Below, one piece after another: positions 35,349 to 43,823 of a stretch of DNA of 64,000 bases. The position numbers and the translations under genes are program-made. Numbering within the stretch: the stretch's first letter is position 1; each line of letters starts with the position of its first letter. The DNA lies in contig NZ_CP108370.1 in NCBI RefSeq assembly GCF_035953295.1, forward strand, positions 3,687,001 through 3,751,000, read 5' to 3'. Origin of the DNA: Streptomyces sp. NBC_01335 (GTDB lineage Bacteria; Actinomycetota; Actinomycetes; Streptomycetales; Streptomycetaceae). The notes beneath the pieces were generated by a model that saw only the letters and a program-made list of their open reading frames with translations, did no database searches and was not told where the DNA came from.

Positions 35349-38146
35349 GCGGTGCAACCGAAGACACGGCCTCTGCTCCGGAGCGCCGCACCAAGCTCAT
35401 CGAGGTATCCCTCCCTCTGGAGGCGATCAACAGGGAGTCGGCTCGGGAGAAGTCCATCCGGCACGGGCACCCGTCCACGCTCCACCTGTGGTGGGCGCGC
35501 CGGCCGTTGGCGGCTGCGCGTGCGATGCTCTTCGCTCAGCTCGTGGACGACCCGGCTTCGCGGCCTGATCTGTATCCGGGGCTGGAGGAGCAGAAGGCCG
35601 AGCGGCAGCGATTGTTCGACCTCATCGAGGAGATGGTGCCTTGGGAGGCCACGCGCGATGAGCGGATCATGCGCAAGGTTCGGGAGAAGATCGCCGAGTC
35701 GCATGGTGACGGTCCACTTCCGCCTGTCCTTGACCCCTTCGCCGGCGGTGGGACGATTCCGCTGGAGGCGCACCGGCTGGGGCTTGAGGCTCATGCCAGT
35801 GACCTGAATCCGGTGCCGGTTGTCATCAACAAAGCGTTGATCGAGATCCCGCCCAAGTGGGCTGGGTGCAAGCCGGTGTCCCCGACTGCAGAACTGCGCC
35901 ACGAGGGGAGCTGGCGGGGAGCGAGCGGGCTTGCGGAGGATGTTCGACAATACGGCCGGTGGATGCGGGAGCGGGCATACGCCAAGATCGGCAACCACTA
36001 TCCGAAGGCCAAACTGGATGATGGGAGCGAGGCAGCAGTCATTGCCTGGCTTTGGGCTCGGACGGTGGCCTGCCCTGACCCGGCTTGTGGGGCCGAGATG
36101 CCCTTGGTGAGGTCGTTCTGGCTGAGCAAGAAGAAGGACCGGCCCTGCTATGTCGTCGCTGAACCAGTGGACGGGCGGGTGACGTTTACCATAGGCGGTC
36201 CCGAGGGCAAGCCCCGGGAGGGGACTGTAGACGGCAAGGGCGCCGAGTGCCTGATGTGTGGAAACCGGGCCACGCTGAAGTACGTCCGATCCGAGGGCGT
36301 GGCTGGGCGGATGGGCGCAATGATGATGGCCGTGGTCGCGGAGGGGAAGCGGCGGCGGGTGTATTCGGCGCCTACGGCGGAGCATGTGGGGGCAGCTGAC
36401 GTAGCGCGACCTGCTGATGTCCCTGAGTCCGAACTGCCCGATCAGGCCCTCGGCTTCAGGGTGCAGGGGTACGGCATGCGGAAGCATGCAGACCTATTCA
36501 CCAACCGGCAGCTGATTGCCCTGACGACGTTCAGCGATCTTGTGGGTGAGGCTCGCGAGAAGGTCGAGCAGGATGCGCGGGACGCGGGCTTGGAGGCAGC
36601 CGCGGCAGCTGACTACGGCAAGGCAGTGGCAACATATCTCGGTTTCGCCGTTAGCCGGATGTCCGACTACGCGTCGACCATCACCACTTGGGCTAGCAAT
36701 CCGCAGATGGAGATCCTTCGTGGCACCTTTGCTCGCCAAACCCTCTCGATGACTTGGGATTTTGCTGAAGGCAACGTGTTTGGCCCATCCTCGGGCACCT
36801 TGGAGATCATGCTGGCTGCGATCGGTAAGACTCTGGACGCTCTGCCTGCTCAAGACATACAGGGTCACGTCAGCCAAGCGGACGCGAGCCACCGCTCCTA
36901 CGAGAATTACGTCATCAACACCGATCCCCCCTACTACGACAACATCGGTTACGCCGACCTCGCCGACTTCTTCTATGTCTGGCTTCGCCGCTCACTAGGC
37001 GACATCTATCCCGAGGTCATGAGCACGATCCTCACCCCCAAAGAGCCGGAACTCATCGCCACCCCCTACCGCCACGGCGGGAACTGGGAGGCAGCCGAGA
37101 AGCACTTCGAACGCGGCTTCGTCGAGACCTTTACGCACATGCGCGCAGGCCACCACCCGGACTACCCGCTCACGGTCTACTACGCGTTTAAGCAGGCGGA
37201 GACCGACGCCGAGGACGGCACGGCCTCGACCGGCTGGGAGACGCTGCTCAGCGGCATGATCGAGGCTGGCTGGTCGGTCACCGGCACATGGCCGGTGCGT
37301 ACCGAGCGAACCGGCCGTTCCCGTGACATCGGCTCCAACGCCCTCGCGTCCTCCGTAGTCCTAGCTTGCCGCCCCCGCCACGTCACCGCCGGCTCAACCG
37401 ACCGTCGTGGCTTCCTTCGTGCCCTGCGCAGTGAACTCCCAGACAAGCTGCGGAAGCTGCAGGAGGGCAATCTCGCCCCCGTCGACCTCCCTCAGTCCGC
37501 GATCGGCCCCGGTATCGCGGTGTTCTCGCGATACTCGAAGGTCACCGAGCCCGACGGCACTCCCATGCGCGTACGCACTGCACTCGGACTCATCAACGAC
37601 GTCCTCGCCGACGTGCTGAACGAACAAGAGGGCGAGTTCGACCAGGACACCCGGTGGGCGATCCGCTGGTTCGAGCAGTTCCAGTGGAGTAAGGGCACCT
37701 TCGGGGACGCCGAGACGCTTGCAAAGGCGTACAACGTGTCCGTAAAAGGGCTCCAGGACGCCCACATCACTGCCTCCGGCGACAGCAAGGTATGGCTCAT
37801 GGCCCCGGCCGACCTGCCGGAGTCGTACGACCCAGAGACGGACAGCCGTATCTCCGTGTGGGAAGCCGCCATGCACCTGTCCCGGGTGCTGGACGGAAAG
37901 GGCGCACAGTCCGGCGTAGGGCCGGCCGGTGAGCTGCTCGCCGGGATCCGGGCGCGCGGGGAATTCGACGAGGATGCCATCCGTGACCTCGCCCACCTGC
38001 TCTACAGCATCTGCGACCGACGGCGCTGGTCTGAGAGTGGCCAGCGGTTCAACAACCTCGCCAGTGCCTGGTCCGACCTCCAGACCGAGGCCCGTAACTC
38101 CGAGAAGCGCGGCCCGCGCAAACCCCAGCACCAGCCCCTCTTCTGA
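35345..38146 (+). CDS. DUF1156 adenine/cytosine-N4-type DNA methyltransferase (Hma-type defence)
   Basis: 933 residues. DUF1156 begins near residue 17 (KLIEVSLPLEAINRESAREKSIRHGHPSTLH.WWARRPL). The SAM loop DPFAGGGTIPLEA is near 129 and the catalytic TDPPYYDN near 525, so the DPPY-type amino-methyltransferase core is present and intact. Cys pairs CPDPAC (~243) and CLMC (~302) form a zinc-ribbon-like insertion. By analogy with BREX and DISARM it would mark host DNA so that partner proteins can recognise unmarked invaders; the target sequence is unknown. GTG 35345 overlaps the helicase stop. The C-terminal 200 residues are helical and unassigned. Confidence 0.87.
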   Translation: MSGATEDTASAPERRTKLIEVSLPLEAINRESAREKSIRHGHPSTLHLWWARRPLAAARAMLFAQLVDDPASRPDLYPGLEEQKAERQRLFDLIEEMVPWEATRDERIMRKVREKIAESHGDGPLPPVLDPFAGGGTIPLEAHRLGLEAHASDLNPVPVVINKALIEIPPKWAGCKPVSPTAELRHEGSWRGASGLAEDVRQYGRWMRERAYAKIGNHYPKAKLDDGSEAAVIAWLWARTVACPDPACGAEMPLVRSFWLSKKKDRPCYVVAEPVDGRVTFTIGGPEGKPREGTVDGKGAECLMCGNRATLKYVRSEGVAGRMGAMMMAVVAEGKRRRVYSAPTAEHVGAADVARPADVPESELPDQALGFRVQGYGMRKHADLFTNRQLIALTTFSDLVGEAREKVEQDARDAGLEAAAAADYGKAVATYLGFAVSRMSDYASTITTWASNPQMEILRGTFARQTLSMTWDFAEGNVFGPSSGTLEIMLAAIGKTLDALPAQDIQGHVSQADASHRSYENYVINTDPPYYDNIGYADLADFFYVWLRRSLGDIYPEVMSTILTPKEPELIATPYRHGGNWEAAEKHFERGFVETFTHMRAGHHPDYPLTVYYAFKQAETDAEDGTASTGWETLLSGMIEAGWSVTGTWPVRTERTGRSRDIGSNALASSVVLACRPRHVTAGSTDRRGFLRALRSELPDKLRKLQEGNLAPVDLPQSAIGPGIAVFSRYSKVTEPDGTPMRVRTALGLINDVLADVLNEQEGEFDQDTRWAIRWFEQFQWSKGTFGDAETLAKAYNVSVKGLQDAHITASGDSKVWLMAPADLPESYDPETDSRISVWEAAMHLSRVLDGKGAQSGVGPAGELLAGIRARGEFDEDAIRDLAHLLYSICDRRRWSESGQRFNNLASAWSDLQTEARNSEKRGPRKPQHQPLF

Positions 38147-38193
38147 ACGCCCGTCCCACTCACAGGCACCCGGAAAGGCAGGACACCCGCACC

Positions 38194-41100
38194 ATGGCGG
38201 TGAACAACCGAGACCGTATCAACCGCATGATCGACATCCTCGGGGAGGGCCTGCTGCCCTTCCTGGAGAGGGAAATGATCAAGCGGCAGGGCGACAACTG
38301 GTTCGAGGACGCGGAGAGCGAGGCTCGAGGGCAAGGGAAGCAGATCGGCAGGACCGATCCGCAATTCCTGCTGAACCTCCTCCAGCGATACTGGAGCACC
38401 TACTTCCGGCATCTTCTCCCGGCGAGCGCCCGCGGATTCGCCAGTGAGCTGAACGCCGTGCGCAACCAGTGGGCACACAACGAGAAGTTCACCGCGGACG
38501 ACACCCTGCGCGCGCTGGACACGGCGGAGCGACTGCTGCGGGCCGTGCACGCGGATCCCGTCCTGGTCGAGGAGGTCCGCGAGTCCCGGCAGACGCTGCA
38601 CCGGCAGGTAACAGAGGAAGAGACGAAGAAGGCGGCTCGCCGCGCGCGTGCCGTGCCGAGCGTGGCCGCTGAGGGGCTGCGGCCCTGGCGTGACGTGCTC
38701 ACCCCGCACGAGGACGTGGCGCGTGGTGACTTCAACGCCTCCGAGTTCGCCGCCGACCTATGGCGGGTGGCACGCGGCGAGGGCGCCGCGGAGTACACCG
38801 AACCCGAGGAGTTCTTCCAGCGGACATACCTCACCGAGGGCCTCGAAGAACTGCTTTCCAAGTCACTGCGCCGGATCAGCGGTGACCCGAACGCCGCCCC
38901 CGTCATCAACCTCCAGACCAACTTCGGCGGCGGCAAGACACACTCCATGATGGCGCTGTACCACCTGTACGCGCCGGGCCTGAAGATGAACCGGCTGCCG
39001 CAGGACCTTCAGGAGTTGATCGCCGTCGCGCCCGGCGGTGGGCTGCCTGGCGGGACAGTGCACCGGGCCGTGCTGGTCGGTAACGAGCTGGGTATCGGGC
39101 AGGCCGACGTCAAGCCCGATGGCACCGTCGTCAACACCATGTGGGGCCAACTCGCCTGGGGGCTCGGCAAGAGGCAGGCATACGACATCATCGCCGAGGC
39201 CGACCGCACCAGCACCAGCCCCGGCACCGCACTGCTCCAGGACCTGATCGCCGCCTACGCGCCCTGCGTAATCCTCATCGACGAGTGGGTTCAGTACGCC
39301 GGTCCGCTGCTCGGCAACGACAACCTGCCTGCCGGGTCCTTCGAGACACACTTCTCCTTCGCCCAGTCCCTCACCGAGGCCGTCGCCTCCGTCGACGGGG
39401 CTCAGTTGCTGGTCTCCATCCCGGCTTCCGCGACTGGCGAGATCAGCGCCGCCGACCAGTACGACATCGGCGGCGAGAACAACCGCACCGCGCTGGAGCG
39501 ACTCCAGAACGTCGTCCACCGCAAGGCCGACGCTTGGCGCCCCGCCAGCTCCGACGAGTCCTTCGAGATCGTGCGCCGTCGTCTCTTCCAGACCCCCACC
39601 AGTGAGGTCCAAGCCGAGATCAACAAGGTGGCGCGGCTGTACACGCAGTTCTACGGCACTGAGAAGCGCGAGTTCCCGGCCGGCTGCGACACCATGGACT
39701 ACGAGCGGCGAATCAAGTCGACCTACCCGATCCACCCGGAGCTGTTCGCCCGACTGTACGAAGACTGGTCCACGCTGCCCAGGTTCCAGCGCACCCGAGG
39801 TGTGCTGCGGCTGATGAGCACGGTCATTCACGCGCTGTGGCGGGACCAGAACCAGAGTCCCATGATCATGCCCGGTGACGTGCCCATACACGACACCCGC
39901 GTCAACCAGGAGCTGACGTACTACCTAGAGGACCGCTGGAAGCCGATCATCGACGCCGACGTCGACGGACCGGACTCCACGCCGGCCTCCGTCGATGCCG
40001 AGAAGCCCGTGCTCGGGCAACGTGGCATGAGCCGCCGCGTGGCCAGGACCGTCTTCATGGGCTCCGCGCCCCGCGTGCACGCCGCTCGTAAGGGCCTGTC
40101 CGAGCCGCACATCCGCCTTGGCATGGCTATCCCCGGCGAGCCGCTGGGTAACTTCCGCACGGCTCTCAACGCCCTCGCCGACCGCTCCACGTACCTCTAC
40201 GGCGACGGCGAACGCCACTGGTACGACACCCACGCCAACATCACGCGTACGGCCAAGGACGAGGCGAACAAGCTCATCGAGGACCCCGACAGGGTGTGGG
40301 CGGACGTGGTGCGCCGACTGAGTGTGGTCCAGGGGGTACGCGGCCAGTTCAGCGCCGTCCACGCAGCGCCGCTGCCCGCGAGCGACATTCCGGATAACGA
40401 CAACGCGCGCCTGGTGCTGCTACACCCCCGCTTCACGCACCGTAGCGCCCGTGACGTGCCCGACACTGAGGCCCTGAGCTTCGCCCAGGAGGCCCTTGAC
40501 CAATACCGCTCCAGCACCCGGCAACACCGCAACGCCCTCGTCTTCCTCGCCCCCGACCGCAAGGAGATGGAGGAGGTCGCCGAGGCTGTCCGCGAGTACC
40601 TGGGCTGGAAGCAAGTCCTCACACAACACGTCCAGCTCGATCTGACGGAGAACCAGAGGACGCAGGCGAGGACCCGGATGGAAAAGGCTGACGAGACAGT
40701 CAGCCTTCGCCTCGGCAAGGCCTACCGGTGGGTCCTTGTTCCCGAGCAGACCCCCGGCACCAAGATCGAATGGGTCAACTTCAAGGTCGACCTGCAAGCC
40801 ATTGATGACGCGGCCATCCAGGTCGGTGATCGTCTGAAGCGTCAGGGCATGCTTTACGTCCTACAGGCTCCTGCCGTCCTGCACCAGCGGATCAACGACG
40901 CCCTGAGCCAGGAGTGGAACCGGGACGGCCACATCTCCGTCGGTCGCCTGTGGGAACTGCACACCAAGTACCCGTACATGAATCGTCTGCGTGACCGCTC
41001 AGTCCTAGACCGAGGTATCGAGGACGTCCTGTCCCACGTCACCTGGGAGACGGATGGCTTCGCCCTCTCCACCAGCCATGATCCCGAGGCCGGCCGCTAT

Positions 41101-41589
41101 CTGGGACTTGTCCTGCCCTGCCGCAATGTGTCCTTCGGTCAGATCACCGACAGCACGCTGCTGGTACGAGCCGACGTTGCCATCGCTCAGGAGACCGCGG
41201 ATCTGGCGGCCGCCGCCCAGCACCAGAAGCAAGCCAATCAGGTCCATGATGCCGACGACGGCACAGGCAGCGCGGCCGAGCAGAGCGCTGGTGGTTCGTC
41301 GGCGTCACTACGCCCGGCGCCTGGCGCCCCGGTCCCGGCGCCGACTCCGTTGCCGCGCGTCCCGACCCGCTTCTATGCCCACGCCCGGCTGGACACCGAG
41401 CAATACAGCAAGCACGCCACAAAGTACGCCTTCGAAATCCTCCAGCACCTCGAAGCCATCGGGGCGGACGTCGAGGTCACGGTCGAGATCCAAGCGACCG
41501 CGCCCGGCGGTTTCCCCGCGGACAAGGTTCGCACCCTCACGGAAAACGCCAACACCCTCAAACTGCAGGCCCAGTTCGAGGAGGAATAG
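38194..41589 (+). CDS. DUF499 ATPase with N-terminal Swt1-type HEPN domain (Hma-type defence)
   Basis: 1131 residues. The N-terminal ~115 residues (INRMIDILGEGLLPFLE... then ELNAVRNQWAHNEKF) match the Swt1-like HEPN domain; R90-N-Q-W-A-H95 is the Rx4H motif that forms the active site in HEPN RNases. The DUF499 P-loop ATPase follows: INLQTNFGGGKTHSMMALY (~240) and CVILIDEW (~359). The C-terminal ~75 residues (TRFYAHARLD...EVTVEIQA) are typical of DUF499, after a Pro/Ala linker. The gene begins 47 bases after the methyltransferase. It is probably the sensor or effector hub of the system; whether the HEPN domain cuts RNA or only pairs proteins cannot be told from sequence. Confidence 0.85.
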   Translation: MAVNNRDRINRMIDILGEGLLPFLEREMIKRQGDNWFEDAESEARGQGKQIGRTDPQFLLNLLQRYWSTYFRHLLPASARGFASELNAVRNQWAHNEKFTADDTLRALDTAERLLRAVHADPVLVEEVRESRQTLHRQVTEEETKKAARRARAVPSVAAEGLRPWRDVLTPHEDVARGDFNASEFAADLWRVARGEGAAEYTEPEEFFQRTYLTEGLEELLSKSLRRISGDPNAAPVINLQTNFGGGKTHSMMALYHLYAPGLKMNRLPQDLQELIAVAPGGGLPGGTVHRAVLVGNELGIGQADVKPDGTVVNTMWGQLAWGLGKRQAYDIIAEADRTSTSPGTALLQDLIAAYAPCVILIDEWVQYAGPLLGNDNLPAGSFETHFSFAQSLTEAVASVDGAQLLVSIPASATGEISAADQYDIGGENNRTALERLQNVVHRKADAWRPASSDESFEIVRRRLFQTPTSEVQAEINKVARLYTQFYGTEKREFPAGCDTMDYERRIKSTYPIHPELFARLYEDWSTLPRFQRTRGVLRLMSTVIHALWRDQNQSPMIMPGDVPIHDTRVNQELTYYLEDRWKPIIDADVDGPDSTPASVDAEKPVLGQRGMSRRVARTVFMGSAPRVHAARKGLSEPHIRLGMAIPGEPLGNFRTALNALADRSTYLYGDGERHWYDTHANITRTAKDEANKLIEDPDRVWADVVRRLSVVQGVRGQFSAVHAAPLPASDIPDNDNARLVLLHPRFTHRSARDVPDTEALSFAQEALDQYRSSTRQHRNALVFLAPDRKEMEEVAEAVREYLGWKQVLTQHVQLDLTENQRTQARTRMEKADETVSLRLGKAYRWVLVPEQTPGTKIEWVNFKVDLQAIDDAAIQVGDRLKRQGMLYVLQAPAVLHQRINDALSQEWNRDGHISVGRLWELHTKYPYMNRLRDRSVLDRGIEDVLSHVTWETDGFALSTSHDPEAGRYLGLVLPCRNVSFGQITDSTLLVRADVAIAQETADLAAAAQHQKQANQVHDADDGTGSAAEQSAGGSSASLRPAPGAPVPAPTPLPRVPTRFYAHARLDTEQYSKHATKYAFEILQHLEAIGADVEVTVEIQATAPGGFPADKVRTLTENANTLKLQAQFEEE

Positions 41590-41718
41590 TGTCGGGCCGC
41601 GGGCCTGGTGATCCTCACAGGACCCGGGCCTGATCGTTTCGGCTGTCAACGCACTCGATAGGTTGTCAGATCCTGGTAGACCGACTTCGTCCGAGAACAC
41701 TACGGGGGGACCGCAGGC

Positions 41719-42693
41719 ATGGCCGCACGCAACCGGGACAGAATCGTCCATTTCTATGAGATCGCAGACGCCGACGCTCCCGACGGTGCCCGTCTGCCCC
41801 ACCGGGATTGGGCAGAGCACATCCGTCGTCTGTGCGCCCAGCCACTGGCCAGGCGCACCGTGCCCGCGGGGGAGGACATCTTGATCGGTGCCGTCGATCC
41901 CCATCAGACGGCTCCGCACTTGCTCCTTGCCAAGTCTCGCCAGGACGTACCGCAGCTCATTAATCACGTCGACGGCACCCTCAGTCGGCTCCAGCTTGCC
42001 GCCGACAAGGAATTGGTTGACGTTACAACCGTGTACTTCCTGCCCTTCGGCAACGTCGTTGCAACCATGGCCGGCGGCATCTCGGCCCCCCGCGCGCAGG
42101 CGCTCAAGCGCTGGCTGGAGGGCATCCGCGTCGCAGCTCCGGACGTCCGCAACCTCGTGCTGCGGCCGGTGGTTAACGCCCGATCCCGGGAGAAACTCCA
42201 GCATGCCGTGGCCATCGAGAAACTCACGGTGAAGATCGCTCCCGAGCCCGCTGACAGCCCCTCCACTCTGCGCGCCAGCTCCGACCTCGGCACAGCCATC
42301 AGCCGCATGCACACGGACAACCCGGACATGGTCATCACTCTGACCCTGGAGGTCCCGAAGAAGTCGGGCATCCTGTCGACGCGCCGCCGGGCCCGTGGTC
42401 ACAACCAACTCCTCGGCTCAACAAGGGTTTTCGCGAGTGACATCGAGGACTGGCTGGACAACTCTGACGTCGTTGACACGGCTGCCGCGCAGGCCCGCAT
42501 GGAGGCCTGGCACAGCGAGGCTGATGACGAGAAGATCGACTTCGTGAGCGAGCGCATCACTGCAAAATGCGTCGTCCCCTTCTCCTCTGGCAATGGCCAC
42601 GCCATCGACCTGCAGGTGGCCCTGAACAAGCTGGAGGGGGTCTCCCTGGAGAACGAAAGGGTGCTACGGGCCGCTGTCAGTGCCGACATCTAG
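41719..42693 (+). CDS. Island protein of unknown function (324 aa)
   Basis: I do not recognise a family. The protein starts MAARNRDRIVHFYEIADAD and is soluble and mixed alpha/beta. It has a mid-region VTTVYFLPFGNVVATMAGGISAPRAQALKRWL and ends KIDFVSERITAKCVVPFSSGNGHAIDLQVALNKLEG. No catalytic motif stands out. It begins 129 bases after the DUF499 ATPase stop and is followed within 60 bases by a membrane protein gene on the same strand. Start ATG 41719 has GGGGG about 8 bases upstream. The short common opening NRDRI shared with the DUF499 protein is probably chance. A sensor, antitoxin or regulator for the neighbouring membrane protein are options. Confidence 0.7.
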   Translation: MAARNRDRIVHFYEIADADAPDGARLPHRDWAEHIRRLCAQPLARRTVPAGEDILIGAVDPHQTAPHLLLAKSRQDVPQLINHVDGTLSRLQLAADKELVDVTTVYFLPFGNVVATMAGGISAPRAQALKRWLEGIRVAAPDVRNLVLRPVVNARSREKLQHAVAIEKLTVKIAPEPADSPSTLRASSDLGTAISRMHTDNPDMVITLTLEVPKKSGILSTRRRARGHNQLLGSTRVFASDIEDWLDNSDVVDTAAAQARMEAWHSEADDEKIDFVSERITAKCVVPFSSGNGHAIDLQVALNKLEGVSLENERVLRAAVSADI

Positions 42694-42752
42694 CCTGGAG
42701 GGTAACTGGGGCGAAAGCCCTGGTCGGGGCGCGCGGGGGGGGAGATGCGGCA

Positions 42753-43289
42753 ATGCCGAGCCTTGTGGAAGCGGTTCGCCGGGTTCTTAACGGTTGGCGA
42801 TCCCGTCCGGTGACGGACTGGCTACTGACGGCAGCTCTCCTCGGCGGGCACGGTTTGCTGGTTGCCCTAACCGGACGCGGTGACATCCTCGGTGCGCCTG
42901 AGCGCGAACAACGCTTGACGATGTATACGACTGGCGCCACCGTCGTCGCAGTGGTCGGGAGCTTCGTCACTGCCGCCATTGCTCAGTACGCTTCGGCGAG
43001 CGGCCGCCGGATGCGAGTTCTGCGTACCGCGCCTCACTTGGCCTCACAATTCCGGCGGAACTGGGTGAGTGTCCTATCAGCCACTCTGCTCATCTCTGGT
43101 ACGTGTCTCCTTGCAACCGCCCTCGACACCAAAAGTGACCCGGGCGATGTGCACTGGGCCGTGGAAGGCGCTCTGATCCTCGGTGTCGCTCGGTCCTATC
43201 GCCTGCTATGGCTGTTCAACGCTGTCATCCAGGCATCAGATAAAGATCTTGCAGATCTCCCTCAGACAACGGTGCAAGGCCCTCGCTAG
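42753..43289 (+). CDS. Small island membrane protein with about four helices
   Basis: 178 residues with four hydrophobic segments: DWLLTAALLGGHGLLVALTG, YTTGATVVAVVGSFVTAAIAQYA, WVSVLSATLLISGTCLLATAL and VEGALILGVARSYRLLWLFNAVI. A basic stretch (ASGRRMRVLRTAPHLASQFRRNW) lies between helices 2 and 3. ATG 42753 is preceded by a G-rich run with GGGGGAG; the longer reading frame upstream has no support. It is next to the unknown 324-residue gene and at the end of the defence cassette. Small membrane proteins in that position are often effectors that permeabilise the cell; that is inference. Confidence 0.65.
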   Translation: MPSLVEAVRRVLNGWRSRPVTDWLLTAALLGGHGLLVALTGRGDILGAPEREQRLTMYTTGATVVAVVGSFVTAAIAQYASASGRRMRVLRTAPHLASQFRRNWVSVLSATLLISGTCLLATALDTKSDPGDVHWAVEGALILGVARSYRLLWLFNAVIQASDKDLADLPQTTVQGPR

Positions 43290-43316
43290 CTTGCGGCGGG
43301 GTTGCAGCACACAGAC

Positions 43317-43350
43317 GGCTGACACTCGTAGCGCGCTCCGCGTGTCAGCC
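43317..43350. repeat. Inverted repeat after the last island gene
   Basis: GGCTGACAC and GTGTCAGCC, 16 bases apart, 28 bases after the membrane protein stop. It shares the GCTGACA core with the palindromes near both island ends; it could also act as a terminator. Confidence 0.5.
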
Positions 43351-43428
43351 CCGCTGCGCCTCGACCAGCTGGACCTGGTATCGCGCTGAAACGTTCGAAA
43401 CGGTCGCACCTGCAATCGCCCTGCCGAT

Positions 43429-43447
43429 GTGCTGACGTGTCAGCACC
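43429..43447. repeat. Palindrome at the right end of the island
   Basis: GTGCTGAC and GTCAGCAC separated by two bases. Eighteen of 19 bases match the left-end palindrome within 31661-31682. It sits 102 bases before the right tRNA-Glu repeat. Confidence 0.55.
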
Positions 43448-43548
43448 AGAACAGAGGTCCAGATGGATCGAACTGGATCCAGGCGGACGTTAACGACGCT
43501 TTTGCCCCGCCTTCCCAGTTCTCTTGCAGGTCAGCAAGGTAACGATTT

Positions 43549-43576
43549 CGGGTTCGAATCCCGTTGGGGGCACGCA
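43549..43576 (+). repeat. Right direct repeat (tRNA-Glu 3' fragment, candidate att site)
   Basis: 28 bases identical to 31309-31336. The upstream part of tRNA-Glu is missing, so this is a fragment and not a functional gene. Confidence 0.8.
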
Positions 43577-43610
43577 TTACCGTGTGCGAGACTTGTCTCG
43601 CACATTGCTT

Positions 43611-43685
43611 GGTCCTGTGGAGCAGTTTGGAGTGCTCGCCACCCTGTCAAGGTGGAGGCCGCGGGTTCAAATCCCGTCAGGACCG
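43611..43685 (+). tRNA. tRNA-Asp (GTC), second copy
   Basis: 75 bases, identical to the copy at 31376. The spacer to the tRNA-Glu fragment differs from that in the first cluster. Confidence 0.95.
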
Positions 43686-43707
43686 CTGCAGTTCTCAGGA
43701 GCTGCGT

Positions 43708-43781
43708 GGCTGGGTAGCTCAGTTGGTACGAGCGATCGCCTGAAAAGCGATAGGTCGCCGGTTCGATCCCGGCCCCAGCCA
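43708..43781 (+). tRNA. tRNA-Phe (GAA), second copy
   Basis: 74 bases, identical to the copy at 31478 but without an encoded CCA. Its promoter, if separate from read-through, is not obvious. Confidence 0.95.
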
Positions 43782-43788
43782 CCTCCCG

Positions 43789-43816
43789 GAAGCCCCATCC
43801 CCACGGATGGGGCTTC
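43789..43816. terminator. Bidirectional terminator between tRNA-Phe and dsbA-like gene
   Basis: GAAGCCCCATCC pairs with GGATGGGGCTTC around a 4-base loop, followed by TGCCGTTTC. It serves the tRNA cluster on the plus strand and the converging dsbA-like gene on the minus strand. Confidence 0.85.
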
Positions 43817-43823
43817 TGCCGTT

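Larger units (their letters stand above)
31309..43576. mobile_element. Genomic island at tRNA-Glu/Asp/Phe carrying a defence system; no integrase left
   Basis: About 12.2 kb lies between two identical 28-bp tRNA-Glu 3' repeats. Inside are an extra tRNA-Asp and tRNA-Phe, five protein genes with visibly lower GC and less biased third positions than neighbours, and near-identical palindromes close to each end. No recombinase, relaxase or replication gene is present, so the unit cannot move by itself. Two models fit: integration at tRNA-Glu by a now-lost integrase, or exchange by homologous recombination between tRNA clusters. The spacers between the tRNA genes differ in the two copies, so the duplication is not a recent tandem copy. 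Confidence 0.75.

Noticed and set aside
31833..41589. DISARM or BREX system
   Set aside because: The helicase and methyltransferase recall DISARM, but drmA, drmB (DUF1998) and drmC (PLD) are absent; PglZ, BrxC and PglX-type genes of BREX are also absent. The DUF499/DUF1156 pairing points to an Hma-type system instead.
43290..43548. Integrase or excisionase remnant next to the right att repeat
   Set aside because: No translation of this stretch shows a recombinase box or an excisionase HTH; the region holds only inverted repeats.
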